Shown in pieces: positions 16,940 through 25,916 of a stretch of 40,827 nucleotides of DNA (its first letter is position 1; the number at the start of each line of letters is the position of its first letter). The position numbers were made by a program, and so were the translations under genes. Source of the stretch: an uncultured Flammeovirgaceae bacterium (GTDB lineage Bacteria; Bacteroidota; Bacteroidia; Cytophagales; Cyclobacteriaceae). The stretch lies in the NCBI GenBank assembly GCA_937884755.1, contig CAKZYJ010000124.1:1-40827 (forward strand), read 5' to 3'. The notes below the pieces were generated by a model, which was not told the origin of the DNA, did not search any database, and was given only the letters and a program-made list of their open reading frames with translations.

Positions 16940-18490
16940 TTATTGATGTTGCTCCCGGAGCAGATCGTTTACGGTTTTCACCGGATTGAACGTGACGATC
17001 GGAACCTCCACAAAAATAGTCGTCCAGTCCGACATACTCCCGTTCCATAGGCCAGGTAGCTCCTGGGCTTTCAGTTCGCGCCCGTCCTTCGATTTTTTGG
17101 AGATAAACCCAGCCTTGTGGTTTACGTAACGCGTTAAATCAAACTTTTCGCCCCGATGATCTTTCAGGGAGCAAACAATGTCTACCGGATTAAAGTGCGT
17201 AGCGTTTTCCCAAACCGATTTCTGGTCGGGATCAGTCATATCAATTTGAGCGCTTTCAATAATTTGCAGGGAAGTAGAACCGTCGGGATTAACCGCCCAG
17301 AACGGCCCGCCACCGGGTTCGCCTTCGTTTTTTACCATCCCGCACACCCGAATCGGGCGATCCAGCATCTCCTCTAGGAAGACTACTTTCTGAGCACCAT
17401 CCATTGAGCTAAATACCTGCTCGGGTAGCACGCACAGTTGATCTTCCACAAATTCCCGCATCTCCTCTAGCTTCGCCTCCGATATTTCCTCAGATTCGTC
17501 CATTAGATTTAAGTACTCGAAAATCTTTTGCTGATAGGCTAGCAGTACTCCGCCCAGTAGTTTCTTATTTCGGAACGTATCTTCCTTCAGGCGATCCGGT
17601 ACTACGTTATCGATGTTTTTGATAAATACTAAGTCTCCTGCCAGGTCGTTCAGGTTCTCAATTAAGGCACCGTGCCCACCGGGGCGGAACAGTATTTCAC
17701 CGTTCTCCTCCCGGAAGGGTTCATTGTTCATGTCTACCGCTAGCGTATCGGTAGATGGCTTTTGCTCAGAGAAAGTCACGTAGTAGCGCACTCCGAAATG
17801 CTTTTCATAGTGGCCTTTTACCGCGGCTACGTGCTGCTCAAAGGCCTTTCGGTGTTCGGGCGAAACAGTGAGGTGCAGATATACATTGTTGTTCTGGTCG
17901 CGGGCATAGTGGGCGCCCTCTACCAAGTGTTCCTCCACCGGAGTACGGGAGCTGGTACCATAACGATGAAATTTAAGTAGCCCTTTCGGCAGGCTACCGT
18001 AGTTCAGTCCTTCTTCGTTTAGCAGGCTGTCCAGCACTTCGGTATAGCGACGCTGAAGAATTGCTTCGTTCAGTCCCATCCCCTTGCGCTGCTGGGTTGC
18101 ACTTAAGTCTTCGTAAAAGGCAAAATCATTGATGCGCTTAAAGAACATAAACACATCGCGCTGCTTAGGGTCATTTACCAAGTTTTCGTAGTCGGTGTCG
18201 CTACCGGAGTAGCTCTGCTGAAACTGAAACAGTTGCTTGAACATCCGGCTAGCCGCCCCTGAAGCCGGCACAAACTTCACTACTCTTAAGTTAGGAGAGG
18301 CCTCATCGTATTCTTTAGCATATTCAGCAGATAAGTCGTCGCTCAGCCGCAAAATACCGTCGTTAATGGTGGCGGCTTTTACAATCTCCAGGTGTGGAAA
18401 TCCTTCCCGAAAACTCTGGACTTGCTGTTCGGCTACGGCCGGGTCGGTACCCCGCCGCTCAAGTTGCGCTTTATCTTGGTCAGTAAACAT
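16940..18490 (-). CDS. DUF4301 family protein
   Basis: The soluble 516-residue protein has no signal peptide. The opening MFTDQDKAQLERRGTDPAVA and the phrases VKFVPASGAASRMFKQLF, LFRPGGHGALIENLNDLAGD and FIKNIDNVVPD are those I recall from DUF4301, a Bacteroidota family. VPASGAASRMFK and RPGGHGALIENLN resemble the nucleotide- and sugar-phosphate-binding loops of UDP-sugar pyrophosphorylases, so a nucleotidyltransferase-like fold is likely. This is inference, and the reaction is unknown. The gene precedes the Nramp-like gene on the same strand with the palindromic repeat between them, and it diverges from the acyltransferase-desaturase pair. Confidence 0.88.
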   Translation of the reverse strand: MFTDQDKAQLERRGTDPAVAEQQVQSFREGFPHLEIVKAATINDGILRLSDDLSAEYAKEYDEASPNLRVVKFVPASGAASRMFKQLFQFQQSYSGSDTDYENLVNDPKQRDVFMFFKRINDFAFYEDLSATQQRKGMGLNEAILQRRYTEVLDSLLNEEGLNYGSLPKGLLKFHRYGTSSRTPVEEHLVEGAHYARDQNNNVYLHLTVSPEHRKAFEQHVAAVKGHYEKHFGVRYYVTFSEQKPSTDTLAVDMNNEPFREENGEILFRPGGHGALIENLNDLAGDLVFIKNIDNVVPDRLKEDTFRNKKLLGGVLLAYQQKIFEYLNLMDESEEISEAKLEEMREFVEDQLCVLPEQVFSSMDGAQKVVFLEEMLDRPIRVCGMVKNEGEPGGGPFWAVNPDGSTSLQIIESAQIDMTDPDQKSVWENATHFNPVDIVCSLKDHRGEKFDLTRYVNHKAGFISKKSKDGRELKAQELPGLWNGSMSDWTTIFVEVPIVTFNPVKTVNDLLREQHQ

Positions 18491-18809
18491 AAAAAAATAT
18501 GGTTAGTCGAGTGCATGAAAAGTTTAGTTTCCCGCGATAAACAGCGGTAGGGCACTAAAGGTACTAACAATTCGCTTTTCTGCCAACGAAACATGTTCAT
18601 AGCCACCAATCAGTTCGTTTTACGAATTTATTCGTCTGTTGCAGTTCAATCGCACTATTTGGAACATTCATGGCTATTTTCTTTGTTAACAGGCCTGTTA
18701 ATTTGAGAATAGTTTAAAGAGGCTCAATTAGGTTGTTCTAACGATAATCGCGAGATTGCACACTCTTGGCACTGATGTTGTCCTTGACCTATTTGTTTCG
18801 TTAGTATTT
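18491..18809. other. divergent regulatory region between DUF4301 and acyltransferase genes
   Basis: These 319 bp without a gene separate two divergent units. The main feature is the perfect 16-bp palindrome at 18686-18701. A TTTG (18682-18685) and a TAGTTTAA (18710-18717) flank it at about the spacing of -33 and -7 boxes, but the match is weak. The open frame extends to a TTG at 18756; I reject that start in favour of the ATG at 18810. Confidence 0.5.
18686..18701. promoter_or_regulatory. perfect 16-bp palindrome, operator candidate
   Basis: TTAACAGGCCTGTTAA is exactly self-complementary with no spacer. It lies 108 bp before the acyltransferase ATG and about 195 bp before the divergent DUF4301 gene. 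Such symmetry is typical of a dimeric regulator site, for example TetR- or GntR-like regulators of lipid genes. The regulator is not in the window. Confidence 0.45.
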
Positions 18810-19724
18810 ATGCAAGCGTTAGGTTTCTACCTCCTTTATCCCATTGTTATTTTAGTTTCCAAAAGCCCGTTTTGGTTATTGTATAGAATTTCGGATGCAT
18901 TCTATTTGCTAGTTTATTATGTTATCAGGTACCGAAAATCAGTAGTACTAAATAACCTAAAGAATTCATTTCCAGAACGCAGCGATAAGGAGATAAAAAG
19001 TATCTGTAAGGGCTTTTACCGCTACCTCTGCGACCTCATTGTGGAATCAGTAAAGACAATTACCTGGAATGAAGAACACGTTCGTAGTAGAGTAAAAATG
19101 CAAAACGTGGAGATGCTAGATCACCTCCACGAGCAGGGCAAGAGTATTGTAATTGTCATGGGACATTTAGGGAACTGGGAATGGGCTGGCCCCTGCTTTT
19201 CGCTAAGTTGTAAGCATCAATTATTTGTGGTGTATCGTCCACTGACAAATGCTTACTTTGAAAAGGTATTTAGCGGTTCCAGGACTAAATTTACGACGAA
19301 GATAATTCCTAAGAGCAATACGCTCAGAAGCATGATCGCCAATAAGAAAACAATTAGTGCTACGGCGTTGATTGCTGATCAGGCTCCCAGTCCAATTACT
19401 TCGGCGATGTGGATAGAGTTTCTCCATCAAGACACCGCCGTATTTGTAGGCCCGGAAAAGGTGGCTAAGATGCTGGACTATCCCGTGGTTTATATGCAGG
19501 TAGAACGAGTGAAAAGGGGGTATTACGAAGTGCATCCTACCCTATTAACCGAACACCCTAAGGAAACTTCTGACACCGAAATTACTGTTGCATTTAATAA
19601 AATTTTAGAAGAAGGAATACAAAAGTACCCTGAAACCTGGCTTTGGTCTCATAAACGTTGGAAACATAAACGATCCACAGAGAGTATTGCTTCTAATGAG
19701 ATTGAAAGACCCGTAAAAAATTAA
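18810..19724 (+). CDS. LpxL/HtrB-like lysophospholipid or lipid A acyltransferase
   Basis: The ATG at 18810 gives 304 residues beginning MQALGFYLLYPIVILVSKSP, a membrane-anchored start usual in this family; a longer frame from a TTG adds 18 non-conserved residues. Family marks are RKSVVLNNLKNSFPERS (42-58) and the catalytic HX4E motif H119-LGNW-E124. Enzymes of this group transfer an acyl chain to lipid A precursors or related lipids at the inner face of the cytoplasmic membrane. The gene ends one base before the start of a membrane desaturase, so the two are almost surely co-translated. This suggests that the transferred chain is desaturated or hydroxylated. Acceptor lipid unknown; a secondary lipid A acyltransferase is the main reading. 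Confidence 0.88.
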   Translation: MQALGFYLLYPIVILVSKSPFWLLYRISDAFYLLVYYVIRYRKSVVLNNLKNSFPERSDKEIKSICKGFYRYLCDLIVESVKTITWNEEHVRSRVKMQNVEMLDHLHEQGKSIVIVMGHLGNWEWAGPCFSLSCKHQLFVVYRPLTNAYFEKVFSGSRTKFTTKIIPKSNTLRSMIANKKTISATALIADQAPSPITSAMWIEFLHQDTAVFVGPEKVAKMLDYPVVYMQVERVKRGYYEVHPTLLTEHPKETSDTEITVAFNKILEEGIQKYPETWLWSHKRWKHKRSTESIASNEIERPVKN

Positions 19725-19725
19725 T

Positions 19726-20745
19726 ATGATCACATACGAGGATACTATTATAGAAGAACCGACCAAACTACGTACCGGAAAAAAACTGATTCTAGCTAGT
19801 AAAGAATACGCGGTAGAGGACCGCAGCAAAAGCTGGCGGTACACGTTTAGCACCTTAGCTTATTTGACACTGGCTATTTTAGGTACTACATTAGACTACA
19901 ATTGGTCTATCCATTCGGCTTTCAATCTTGTGTTTAGTGAGATAAGCGCACTGTTTATTGTTAAGTTCTTCGTGATTTACCACGATTATCTGCATCGGGC
20001 AATACTACAGAAATCGAAATTGGCCGAGGTAATCATGACGATCTTTGGAATTTTTGTGTTAGCTCCAGTCACTATCTGGAAGCGAACGCATGATCATCAT
20101 CACCACAATAATTCTAAGCTTTCAAGTGGGGGAATTGGCTCTTACCCACTGGTGAGTAAGGAGAAATTTTACCGAATGTCCTCTAAACAGCGATTCGCCT
20201 ATCTGGCTGCCCGTCATCCGCTTACAATCTTTTCCGGCTATCTCACGCTTTTCATTTTTGATTTTAACGTAAGTTCGATTATAAAAAGCCCCAAGAACCA
20301 TTGGGATTCAGCCATTGCGCTGATTCTTCACTTCACGATTGCCAGCATTATCTTCTATTTTGGTAGTTTGAGTGCTCTGTTCTTCAGTTGGCTACTACCG
20401 TTTATATTGGCGCACGGATTAGGTTCTTACCTTTTCTTCGCCCAGCATAACTTTCCGGGAGCTACGTTTGCCGAGAATAAAGACTGGGATTACGCCAATG
20501 CGGCCATCCAGTCTACCAGCTTTCTGGTGATGAATCCGGTTATGAACTGGTTTACCGGAAACATCGGCTACCACCACGTGCATCATATCAACCACCGCAT
20601 ACCTTTCTACCGGCTGAAAGAAACGATGGAGGAAATGCCCGAGCTTCAAAATCCCATTACCACTACTCTGCACCCCCGCGACATGATCGCCTGCCTAAAG
20701 CTAAAAGTGTGGGACCCCGAAAAGGGTGAGATGGTGAGTTTGTAA
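19726..20745 (+). CDS. membrane fatty acid desaturase
   Basis: The protein has 339 residues, several membrane helices and the three histidine boxes of the di-iron desaturase/hydroxylase fold: H86-DYL-H90, HDHHHHNN (about 122-129) and GYHHVHHINH near residue 280. These enzymes introduce double bonds or hydroxyl groups into acyl chains using O2 and electrons from ferredoxin or a similar donor. The closing part (YRLKETMEEMP) resembles the C-terminus of omega-3/omega-6 type enzymes. The start codon follows the acyltransferase stop by one base. Acting on a glycerolipid or lipid A acyl chain is an inference from this coupling. No electron donor gene is adjacent. Confidence 0.9.
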   Translation: MITYEDTIIEEPTKLRTGKKLILASKEYAVEDRSKSWRYTFSTLAYLTLAILGTTLDYNWSIHSAFNLVFSEISALFIVKFFVIYHDYLHRAILQKSKLAEVIMTIFGIFVLAPVTIWKRTHDHHHHNNSKLSSGGIGSYPLVSKEKFYRMSSKQRFAYLAARHPLTIFSGYLTLFIFDFNVSSIIKSPKNHWDSAIALILHFTIASIIFYFGSLSALFFSWLLPFILAHGLGSYLFFAQHNFPGATFAENKDWDYANAAIQSTSFLVMNPVMNWFTGNIGYHHVHHINHRIPFYRLKETMEEMPELQNPITTTLHPRDMIACLKLKVWDPEKGEMVSL

Positions 20746-20795
20746 AATCAACTAGACGAATAGTTCATCGACTGCTAGCGATTCAGAATCTCTTC

Positions 20796-20984
20796 TTAAA
20801 CATCTTCAGGAAACCAATTCCATAATGTCTTATAATAGCACTTGTGTATTCTTTTATAATTTTGAGCGGCGAATGCTTTAATATCAGAGTATTTTTCTCT
20901 CTGATGAAAGAAGTCATTTAGGTCTTCTAGTAGTAGGAATACTTCTTTTATCTCGCTTATCTCAACTTCAATCTTTCTTTCCAT
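20796..20984 (-). CDS. small conserved-looking hypothetical protein
   Basis: The preferred ATG at 20982-20984 gives 62 residues, MERKIEVEISEIKEVFLLLE onward, acidic at the start and ending YYKTLWNWFPEDV; a longer frame adds 20 residues with an unconvincing sequence. The pattern (a helix with LEDLNDFFHQ, then an Lys/Tyr-rich part and a Trp-rich end) resembles short uncharacterised Bacteroidota proteins I recall, with no known function. There is no membrane segment or signal. It stands alone on the minus strand between the desaturase and the serine hydrolase genes. Confidence 0.55.
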   Translation of the reverse strand: MERKIEVEISEIKEVFLLLEDLNDFFHQREKYSDIKAFAAQNYKRIHKCYYKTLWNWFPEDV

Positions 20985-21121
20985 ATTCTGATTGTTCTTT
21001 TCTTGAACTCTTCTCGTAGTCAAATATCTTTTACCATCATACAAATTACGTCTTCCAGAAACCTACTTATAAAGAAAAAAGTAATTTCCCTATTTTAGCC
21101 ATATTCAATCCTAAACCTGCT

Positions 21122-22408
21122 ATGCAACACCTACTAACCATTTTACTCCTTGTCTTTACCCTAACCGTTTCTGCCCAAACCAAGTCCAGCCAACAATCTC
21201 CTCCGCTAACTGAAGCCAGACCGGCGAGTGTGGGTATGTCGGCCGAACGATTAGCCCGGATTGATGCAATGGCGAAAGACGCGATAGAAGATGATAAGGT
21301 GCCCGGCCTGGTAGCTCTGGTAGCCCGACGCGGCAAAATTGTGTATCATAAAGCCTTTGGTACCGCCGATCCTTCTGGAAACAAGTTGCAAAAAGACGCT
21401 ATCTTCCGAATTGCCTCCCAAACCAAGGCAGTTACCGCTACCGCCGTTATGATGCTGTGGGAAGAAGGATTATTTCGCCTGGATGATCCTATCTCCAAGT
21501 ATATTCCTGAGTTTAAAAACCCTCAGGTGCTAGACCGTTTTCGCTACGCCGACACTACCTATACGACCAAGCCTGCCGATAAAGAAATTACCATTCGCCA
21601 CTTGCTAACGCATACTTCGGGGTTGGGATACGGATTTATTGACGGCGACGAGCGGTTTAAAATGATCTATCAGAAAGCTGGTATCATTGATGCGTTTACT
21701 ACGGACGACATCACCATTGAGGAGAACATTAAAAAGCTAGCAAAATTGCCACTGCACTTTAATCCGGGTGAGAAGTACTCCTACGCCGAAGGACTGGATG
21801 TGCTCGGTTATTTCGTAGAAATTATGTCGGGCCAACCCTTTGATGAGTTTTTACGAGAACATCTTTTCGAGCCCCTGAGTATGAACGATACCTGGTTTTA
21901 TCTGCCCAGCAACAAAGCCAATCGGCTGGTAGCCGTGCAGCAACGAAACGGTGCACAGTGGGAAAAATACTCCGGCAATGGCTACGATGCTGACTTTCCA
22001 GTTAAGGGAGCAAAAACATTTTTTGCCGGCGGAGCGGGGCTGAGCAGCACCGCCAAAGATTACGCAACGTTTTTGCAGATGTATCTCAATGGTGGTGAAC
22101 TAAACGGGATACGTATTTTGAGCCGAACTACGGTAAAATCTATCATGGGCAATCAGATTGGTGATTTTTGGAAGGGTGACGGACGTTACTATGGACTGGC
22201 CTTCGGCGTGCTTAATCAGAAGGGACAAGATCAGGGTGGCCAGGGTAGCGCAGGTACTTTCGACTGGGGCGGCTACTTCAATACCCAGTACTTTGCCGAC
22301 CCTCAGGAGGAACTGATCGGCATACTGATGAAGCAGATCCGGGGCAGCAATGGTGACGATACCGGCTGGAGGTTTCGCATTCTGGTTAATCAGGCAGTGG
22401 ATGACTAG
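21122..22408 (+). CDS. secreted serine hydrolase, beta-lactamase/PBP family (class C-like)
   Basis: The 428-residue protein has a signal peptide ending near residue 18 (LTVSAQ). The serine motif S99-QTK-102 lies in FRIASQTKAVTA, followed by LLTHTSGLGYG (161-171) and the tyrosine motif Y219-SY in GEKYSYAEG. GAGLSSTAKDYATFLQMYL is a further family landmark. This is the beta-lactamase-related (Pfam Beta-lactamase) group of esterases, D-aminopeptidases and penicillin-binding-like hydrolases, acting in the periplasm or on the surface. True cephalosporinase activity cannot be assumed, because many members are esterases. The next plus-strand gene is a symporter 131 bp away, which could import a product. 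Confidence 0.9.
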   Translation: MQHLLTILLLVFTLTVSAQTKSSQQSPPLTEARPASVGMSAERLARIDAMAKDAIEDDKVPGLVALVARRGKIVYHKAFGTADPSGNKLQKDAIFRIASQTKAVTATAVMMLWEEGLFRLDDPISKYIPEFKNPQVLDRFRYADTTYTTKPADKEITIRHLLTHTSGLGYGFIDGDERFKMIYQKAGIIDAFTTDDITIEENIKKLAKLPLHFNPGEKYSYAEGLDVLGYFVEIMSGQPFDEFLREHLFEPLSMNDTWFYLPSNKANRLVAVQQRNGAQWEKYSGNGYDADFPVKGAKTFFAGGAGLSSTAKDYATFLQMYLNGGELNGIRILSRTTVKSIMGNQIGDFWKGDGRYYGLAFGVLNQKGQDQGGQGSAGTFDWGGYFNTQYFADPQEELIGILMKQIRGSNGDDTGWRFRILVNQAVDD

Positions 22409-22539
22409 CGACACTTTGGGTATGGTTTAGTTTAAAAAACATGAGTACTCCAAAGGCAAGCCAATAGCCGAGGCTTATTGCCGATTGGCCCGTGAACTTT
22501 TTATAAATTTACATTTTCTTATCGTTACCTTTCGCTGGA

Positions 22540-23919
22540 TTGCTGCTTACTTTCATTAGTTGCTACTTACTAGTAACCATACTTATTGGTGTTATCTCCT
22601 CTCGCTGGATTAAAAGCAGCCAGGATTACGTGCTGGCCGGGCGACGGCTTCCTTTAGCCTTAGCTTCTTCGGCTTTATTCGCTACCTGGTTTGGTTCCGA
22701 AACTGTGCTGGGTGCTTCTTCTGAATTTGTAGAACACGGACTAATTGGAGTGATTGAGGACCCCTTCGGCGCTGCCTTGTGTCTGGTGCTAGTGGGTTTG
22801 CTCATCGCTCGCCCTCTGTACCGATTAAACATTCTAACCTTCTGTGATTTTTACCGGGACCGGTTCAGTCGGCGGGTAGAGCTGCTATCCAGTTTGTGTA
22901 TGGTTCCTTCTTACTTTGGGTGGATTGCCGCTCAGCTCGTGGCTCTTGGTATATTGTTCCAGGCGGTAGCGGGTATTCCCACACTCGTAGGCATTTGGGT
23001 TGGTACTGCCGTGGTACTGATTTACACCTACGTAGGTGGCCTCTGGGCTATTTCTATTACCGATTTTATTCAGACTATTGTTATTATTGCCGGATTACTC
23101 TTTCTGGCTCTTGACTTAGGCCACGCAGCCGGAGGCATTCAATCTATTTTGGCGAAAACACCGGAGGGATTTTTCCGTGCTATTCCTGAACCTACGTTAG
23201 AAAGTTCTTTACACTATCTGGCAGCCTGGATTACGATTGGTTTAGGTTCTATTCCTCAGCAGGATGTCTTCCAGCGGGTAATGGCGGCTCGCTCTGAGAA
23301 AATCGCCGTTCAGGCTTCTTACTTAGGGGCGGGTATGTATCTGACGGTAGGGTTTATTCCGCTCTTTATCGGGCTATGTACTGTTCAGGTATATCCTAAC
23401 CTATTGGGTTCTGTTGCTGACGCTCAGCTTATGCTTCCTACGGTGGTTCTCCAGCATACCGGAGTGGGATTACAAATCTTATTCTTCGGTGCTCTGCTAT
23501 CGGCTATTATGAGCACTACCAGCGGAGCCATACTTGCACCGGCTACCATCCTGGCCGAAAATATTATCAAACCCCACTGGAAGATTCAGAGCGATAAGCA
23601 GTTGTTACGCGTACTGCGAGGATCAGTGGTGGCCGTGGCATTGGCCTCTACCGTAATGGCTTCGCTGAAGACTAACATTTACGACCTGGTAGCTTTGTCT
23701 TCAGTACTTAGCCTGGTTTCCCTATTTGTACCGCTCATGGCCGGGCTATACTGGAAAAAAGCTACTGAATTAGGTGCTCTACTTTCTATCGGCTTCGGCA
23801 TGGTCGGATGGTTGTTCTTCGACTACATAGAAACTTCAACCCCTAGCCTACTCTGGGGATTAGGCGCAACTATACTGGGGATGATAGTTGGCAACATCAT
23901 TTCCTATCAAAAAAAGTAG
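22540..23919 (+). CDS. sodium:solute symporter family transporter
   Basis: The 459-residue inner-membrane protein has about 13 hydrophobic helices and belongs to the SSS (LeuT-fold) family. Recognisable pieces are SQDYVLAGRRLPLALASSAL, FATWFGSETVLGASSEF and SIPQQDVFQRVMAAR, which match bacterial sodium/proline, pantothenate or sugar-type symporters. The start is a TTG: the frame has no ATG, GTG or earlier TTG after the stop at 22504-22506, and the product begins with the normal first helix. The cargo is unknown. It faces the dehydrogenase gene across a 43-bp convergent gap. A GGCAA...TTGCC inverted repeat near 22455-22483 lies upstream, of unknown meaning. Confidence 0.88.
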   Translation: MLLTFISCYLLVTILIGVISSRWIKSSQDYVLAGRRLPLALASSALFATWFGSETVLGASSEFVEHGLIGVIEDPFGAALCLVLVGLLIARPLYRLNILTFCDFYRDRFSRRVELLSSLCMVPSYFGWIAAQLVALGILFQAVAGIPTLVGIWVGTAVVLIYTYVGGLWAISITDFIQTIVIIAGLLFLALDLGHAAGGIQSILAKTPEGFFRAIPEPTLESSLHYLAAWITIGLGSIPQQDVFQRVMAARSEKIAVQASYLGAGMYLTVGFIPLFIGLCTVQVYPNLLGSVADAQLMLPTVVLQHTGVGLQILFFGALLSAIMSTTSGAILAPATILAENIIKPHWKIQSDKQLLRVLRGSVVAVALASTVMASLKTNIYDLVALSSVLSLVSLFVPLMAGLYWKKATELGALLSIGFGMVGWLFFDYIETSTPSLLWGLGATILGMIVGNIISYQKK

Positions 23920-23962
23920 GACATGACAGTCGCTGCGCGATTAGTCATTGTTCCTACCGATG

Positions 23963-25906
23963 TTATCGGACGGCAGTTTCTTGGGAAGTAACGTACATCT
24001 TGCCCCGCATTACTTTGTAGTGACCTGGGAAAGTACAAACGAACTCATAATCGCCGGGCGAGGGAGCTACAAAGTAAATACTTTCTGAGGTTTCGGGCTG
24101 TAAAATGCAGGTATGGAATAGCACTTCATCCGTAACAGGCACGTAGCCCTGAACATCACCGGCCAAGCCTAGCTGCATGGCAGCCTCACCCACTTGGTCC
24201 GCAGCATCAGGCTCAGTCACTACCAGATTGTGCAGCATATCATCATTATTATTGAAGGTAATCTGCACCTTCGCCCCTTCGGCTACGGTAAAATCAGCAA
24301 GATCATACTTGAGGCCAGGTTCAGTGCCAACAGTAATTACCACATCAGGCTCGTCCCAATCTTCGGGCATTTCAGTTACTCGCTTTTCGGAGGCTTCGCA
24401 GTCCTGCGCTTCGGAAGATTCGTTCTGAGCAATGGGGGCTGCTACCTCGGTACCCTCAGCAAAGTGGTTAAGGGTGTAATATCCAACATCGTGCAGCAAT
24501 GGCTGGCCGCTGGCTGACCGCACTCCGTCTACCTTTATCTCATGAATATAGCCTTCACGGAGCCCGTCCACATGCAGGCGAACCTTCATCCGATCAGCCG
24601 AGACTTCCGCATGGTGTACTATACAGGCTTGCTGATTGATGATGGGGCTTCCGTACTTGCGATGATAGCTGTAGATGAAGTTCGTAATTGGGTAAGATGA
24701 TATCTGAGAAGCAGTCGTTTCGTCTACGGGCATGGTGAATTCCAGTTCAAACCCATTAGCTACGGCCCGAATGGCTTTGATTTCGAAGGGCGTTTTCCCA
24801 GTCCAAACCAACCTTTGCAGCCCGTAGGGTTCGGGTCCAGTAGAACGCCAACCTCGGCTGGTCATGCCTACGTACATATTATCGTCCGGCCCCCAGCGCA
24901 TCCGCAAAATTCCCGACGAAAAGCCTTCCCGGAAAGGAAAGCAAGCACCCTGATATTCACCGTTAATTTCTTCTAAAAATACCCGCATCACTTTGCTGTG
25001 CCCCTGATCGCCGACAAACATCTGACCAGCAAACGGGCCAAAGCCCCCCTTAGTGGTATCAGTTAGAATATCGGAGGTAGAAATTCCCATAATCGTATGC
25101 GGAAACCAAACCGTAGGGGGTTTTACGCTAGAAACATTTTTGGCAAATTCGTGCATCAGCCCTACCGAATCCGGAATCATTTCTCGCTCAAGACCTAAAG
25201 GAGAATTTGGCTCCTGGCTCCAGTTAAGCCCAGCGGGGTTTCCGGCAAAATCGCCCTTTTCCAGATGGGTAATACGGCCCGAACCTATCCAATCACCCTG
25301 GTTTTCACCGTAAAATACTTCCCCGTTCATGTCAAAACCAAAACCTGCTGGCGAACGCAATCCGGTAGCAATGGGAGTCATGTTCCCGTCTTCGGTGATT
25401 CTTAGTAACCACCCTCGCCACTTAGCTAAGCTTTCACCGTAGCCAATCCAGGCCAAGTTCAGGGTAACCAGCATATCGCCGTTAGGTAAGAAGAGTGGCC
25501 CGTAGGAATACTCGTGGTAATTACCCGATAGCGGCCAGGAGTAAACAGACTGATAGCGATCCGCTTTTCCGTCCTGATTCGTATCGGTGAGCTTTGTAAT
25601 CTCGGCTCGTTGGGTAGTATAAAACGCCCCCTTCCGGTAAGCTAACCCTAGAGGTTCATGCAACCCGTGAGCGAAACGAGAGAATGTAGGCCGGTCCGAC
25701 GTCGGCTTATCTAACAGCCATACCTCGCCCCGGCGAGTAGAAACTCCCAGCTGACCATCGTCGGAAAAAGCTAACCCACCAACTTCCAACACGATACTGT
25801 CGGGGATAGGAATGGTCTCGATGCGGTAGTAGTCATCTTCCGACTGGGCTTGCAACCAGCCCAAGCTAATGCATATAAGTAGAAAAGATAAAAGTAGCTT
25901 TCTCAT
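23963..25906 (-). CDS. secreted sorbosone/PQQ-type sugar dehydrogenase-like beta-propeller fused to a cupredoxin
   Basis: The ATG at 25904-25906 gives 647 residues with signal peptide MRKLLLSFLLICISLGWLQA; the open frame continues 50 codons upstream, overlapping the previous gene, and is rejected. Residues about 25-450 form a beta-propeller (VGGLAFSDDGQLGVSTRRGE, YGPLFLPNGDMLVTLN, GLRSPAGFGFDMNGEVFYGE, MRWGPDDNMYVGMTSRGW), like L-sorbosone and other PQQ-dependent dehydrogenases. The last 120 residues form a blue-copper domain with ligands H559 (MLHNLVV), C624, H629 and M633 (CTFPGHYKVM). The copper centre could accept electrons from sugar oxidation. PQQ binding is not proven by the sequence. 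It follows the DUF1080/PA14 gene by 10 bp. Confidence 0.85.
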   Translation of the reverse strand: MRKLLLSFLLICISLGWLQAQSEDDYYRIETIPIPDSIVLEVGGLAFSDDGQLGVSTRRGEVWLLDKPTSDRPTFSRFAHGLHEPLGLAYRKGAFYTTQRAEITKLTDTNQDGKADRYQSVYSWPLSGNYHEYSYGPLFLPNGDMLVTLNLAWIGYGESLAKWRGWLLRITEDGNMTPIATGLRSPAGFGFDMNGEVFYGENQGDWIGSGRITHLEKGDFAGNPAGLNWSQEPNSPLGLEREMIPDSVGLMHEFAKNVSSVKPPTVWFPHTIMGISTSDILTDTTKGGFGPFAGQMFVGDQGHSKVMRVFLEEINGEYQGACFPFREGFSSGILRMRWGPDDNMYVGMTSRGWRSTGPEPYGLQRLVWTGKTPFEIKAIRAVANGFELEFTMPVDETTASQISSYPITNFIYSYHRKYGSPIINQQACIVHHAEVSADRMKVRLHVDGLREGYIHEIKVDGVRSASGQPLLHDVGYYTLNHFAEGTEVAAPIAQNESSEAQDCEASEKRVTEMPEDWDEPDVVITVGTEPGLKYDLADFTVAEGAKVQITFNNNDDMLHNLVVTEPDAADQVGEAAMQLGLAGDVQGYVPVTDEVLFHTCILQPETSESIYFVAPSPGDYEFVCTFPGHYKVMRGKMYVTSQETAVR

Positions 25907-25916
25907 AAATGTCAGG

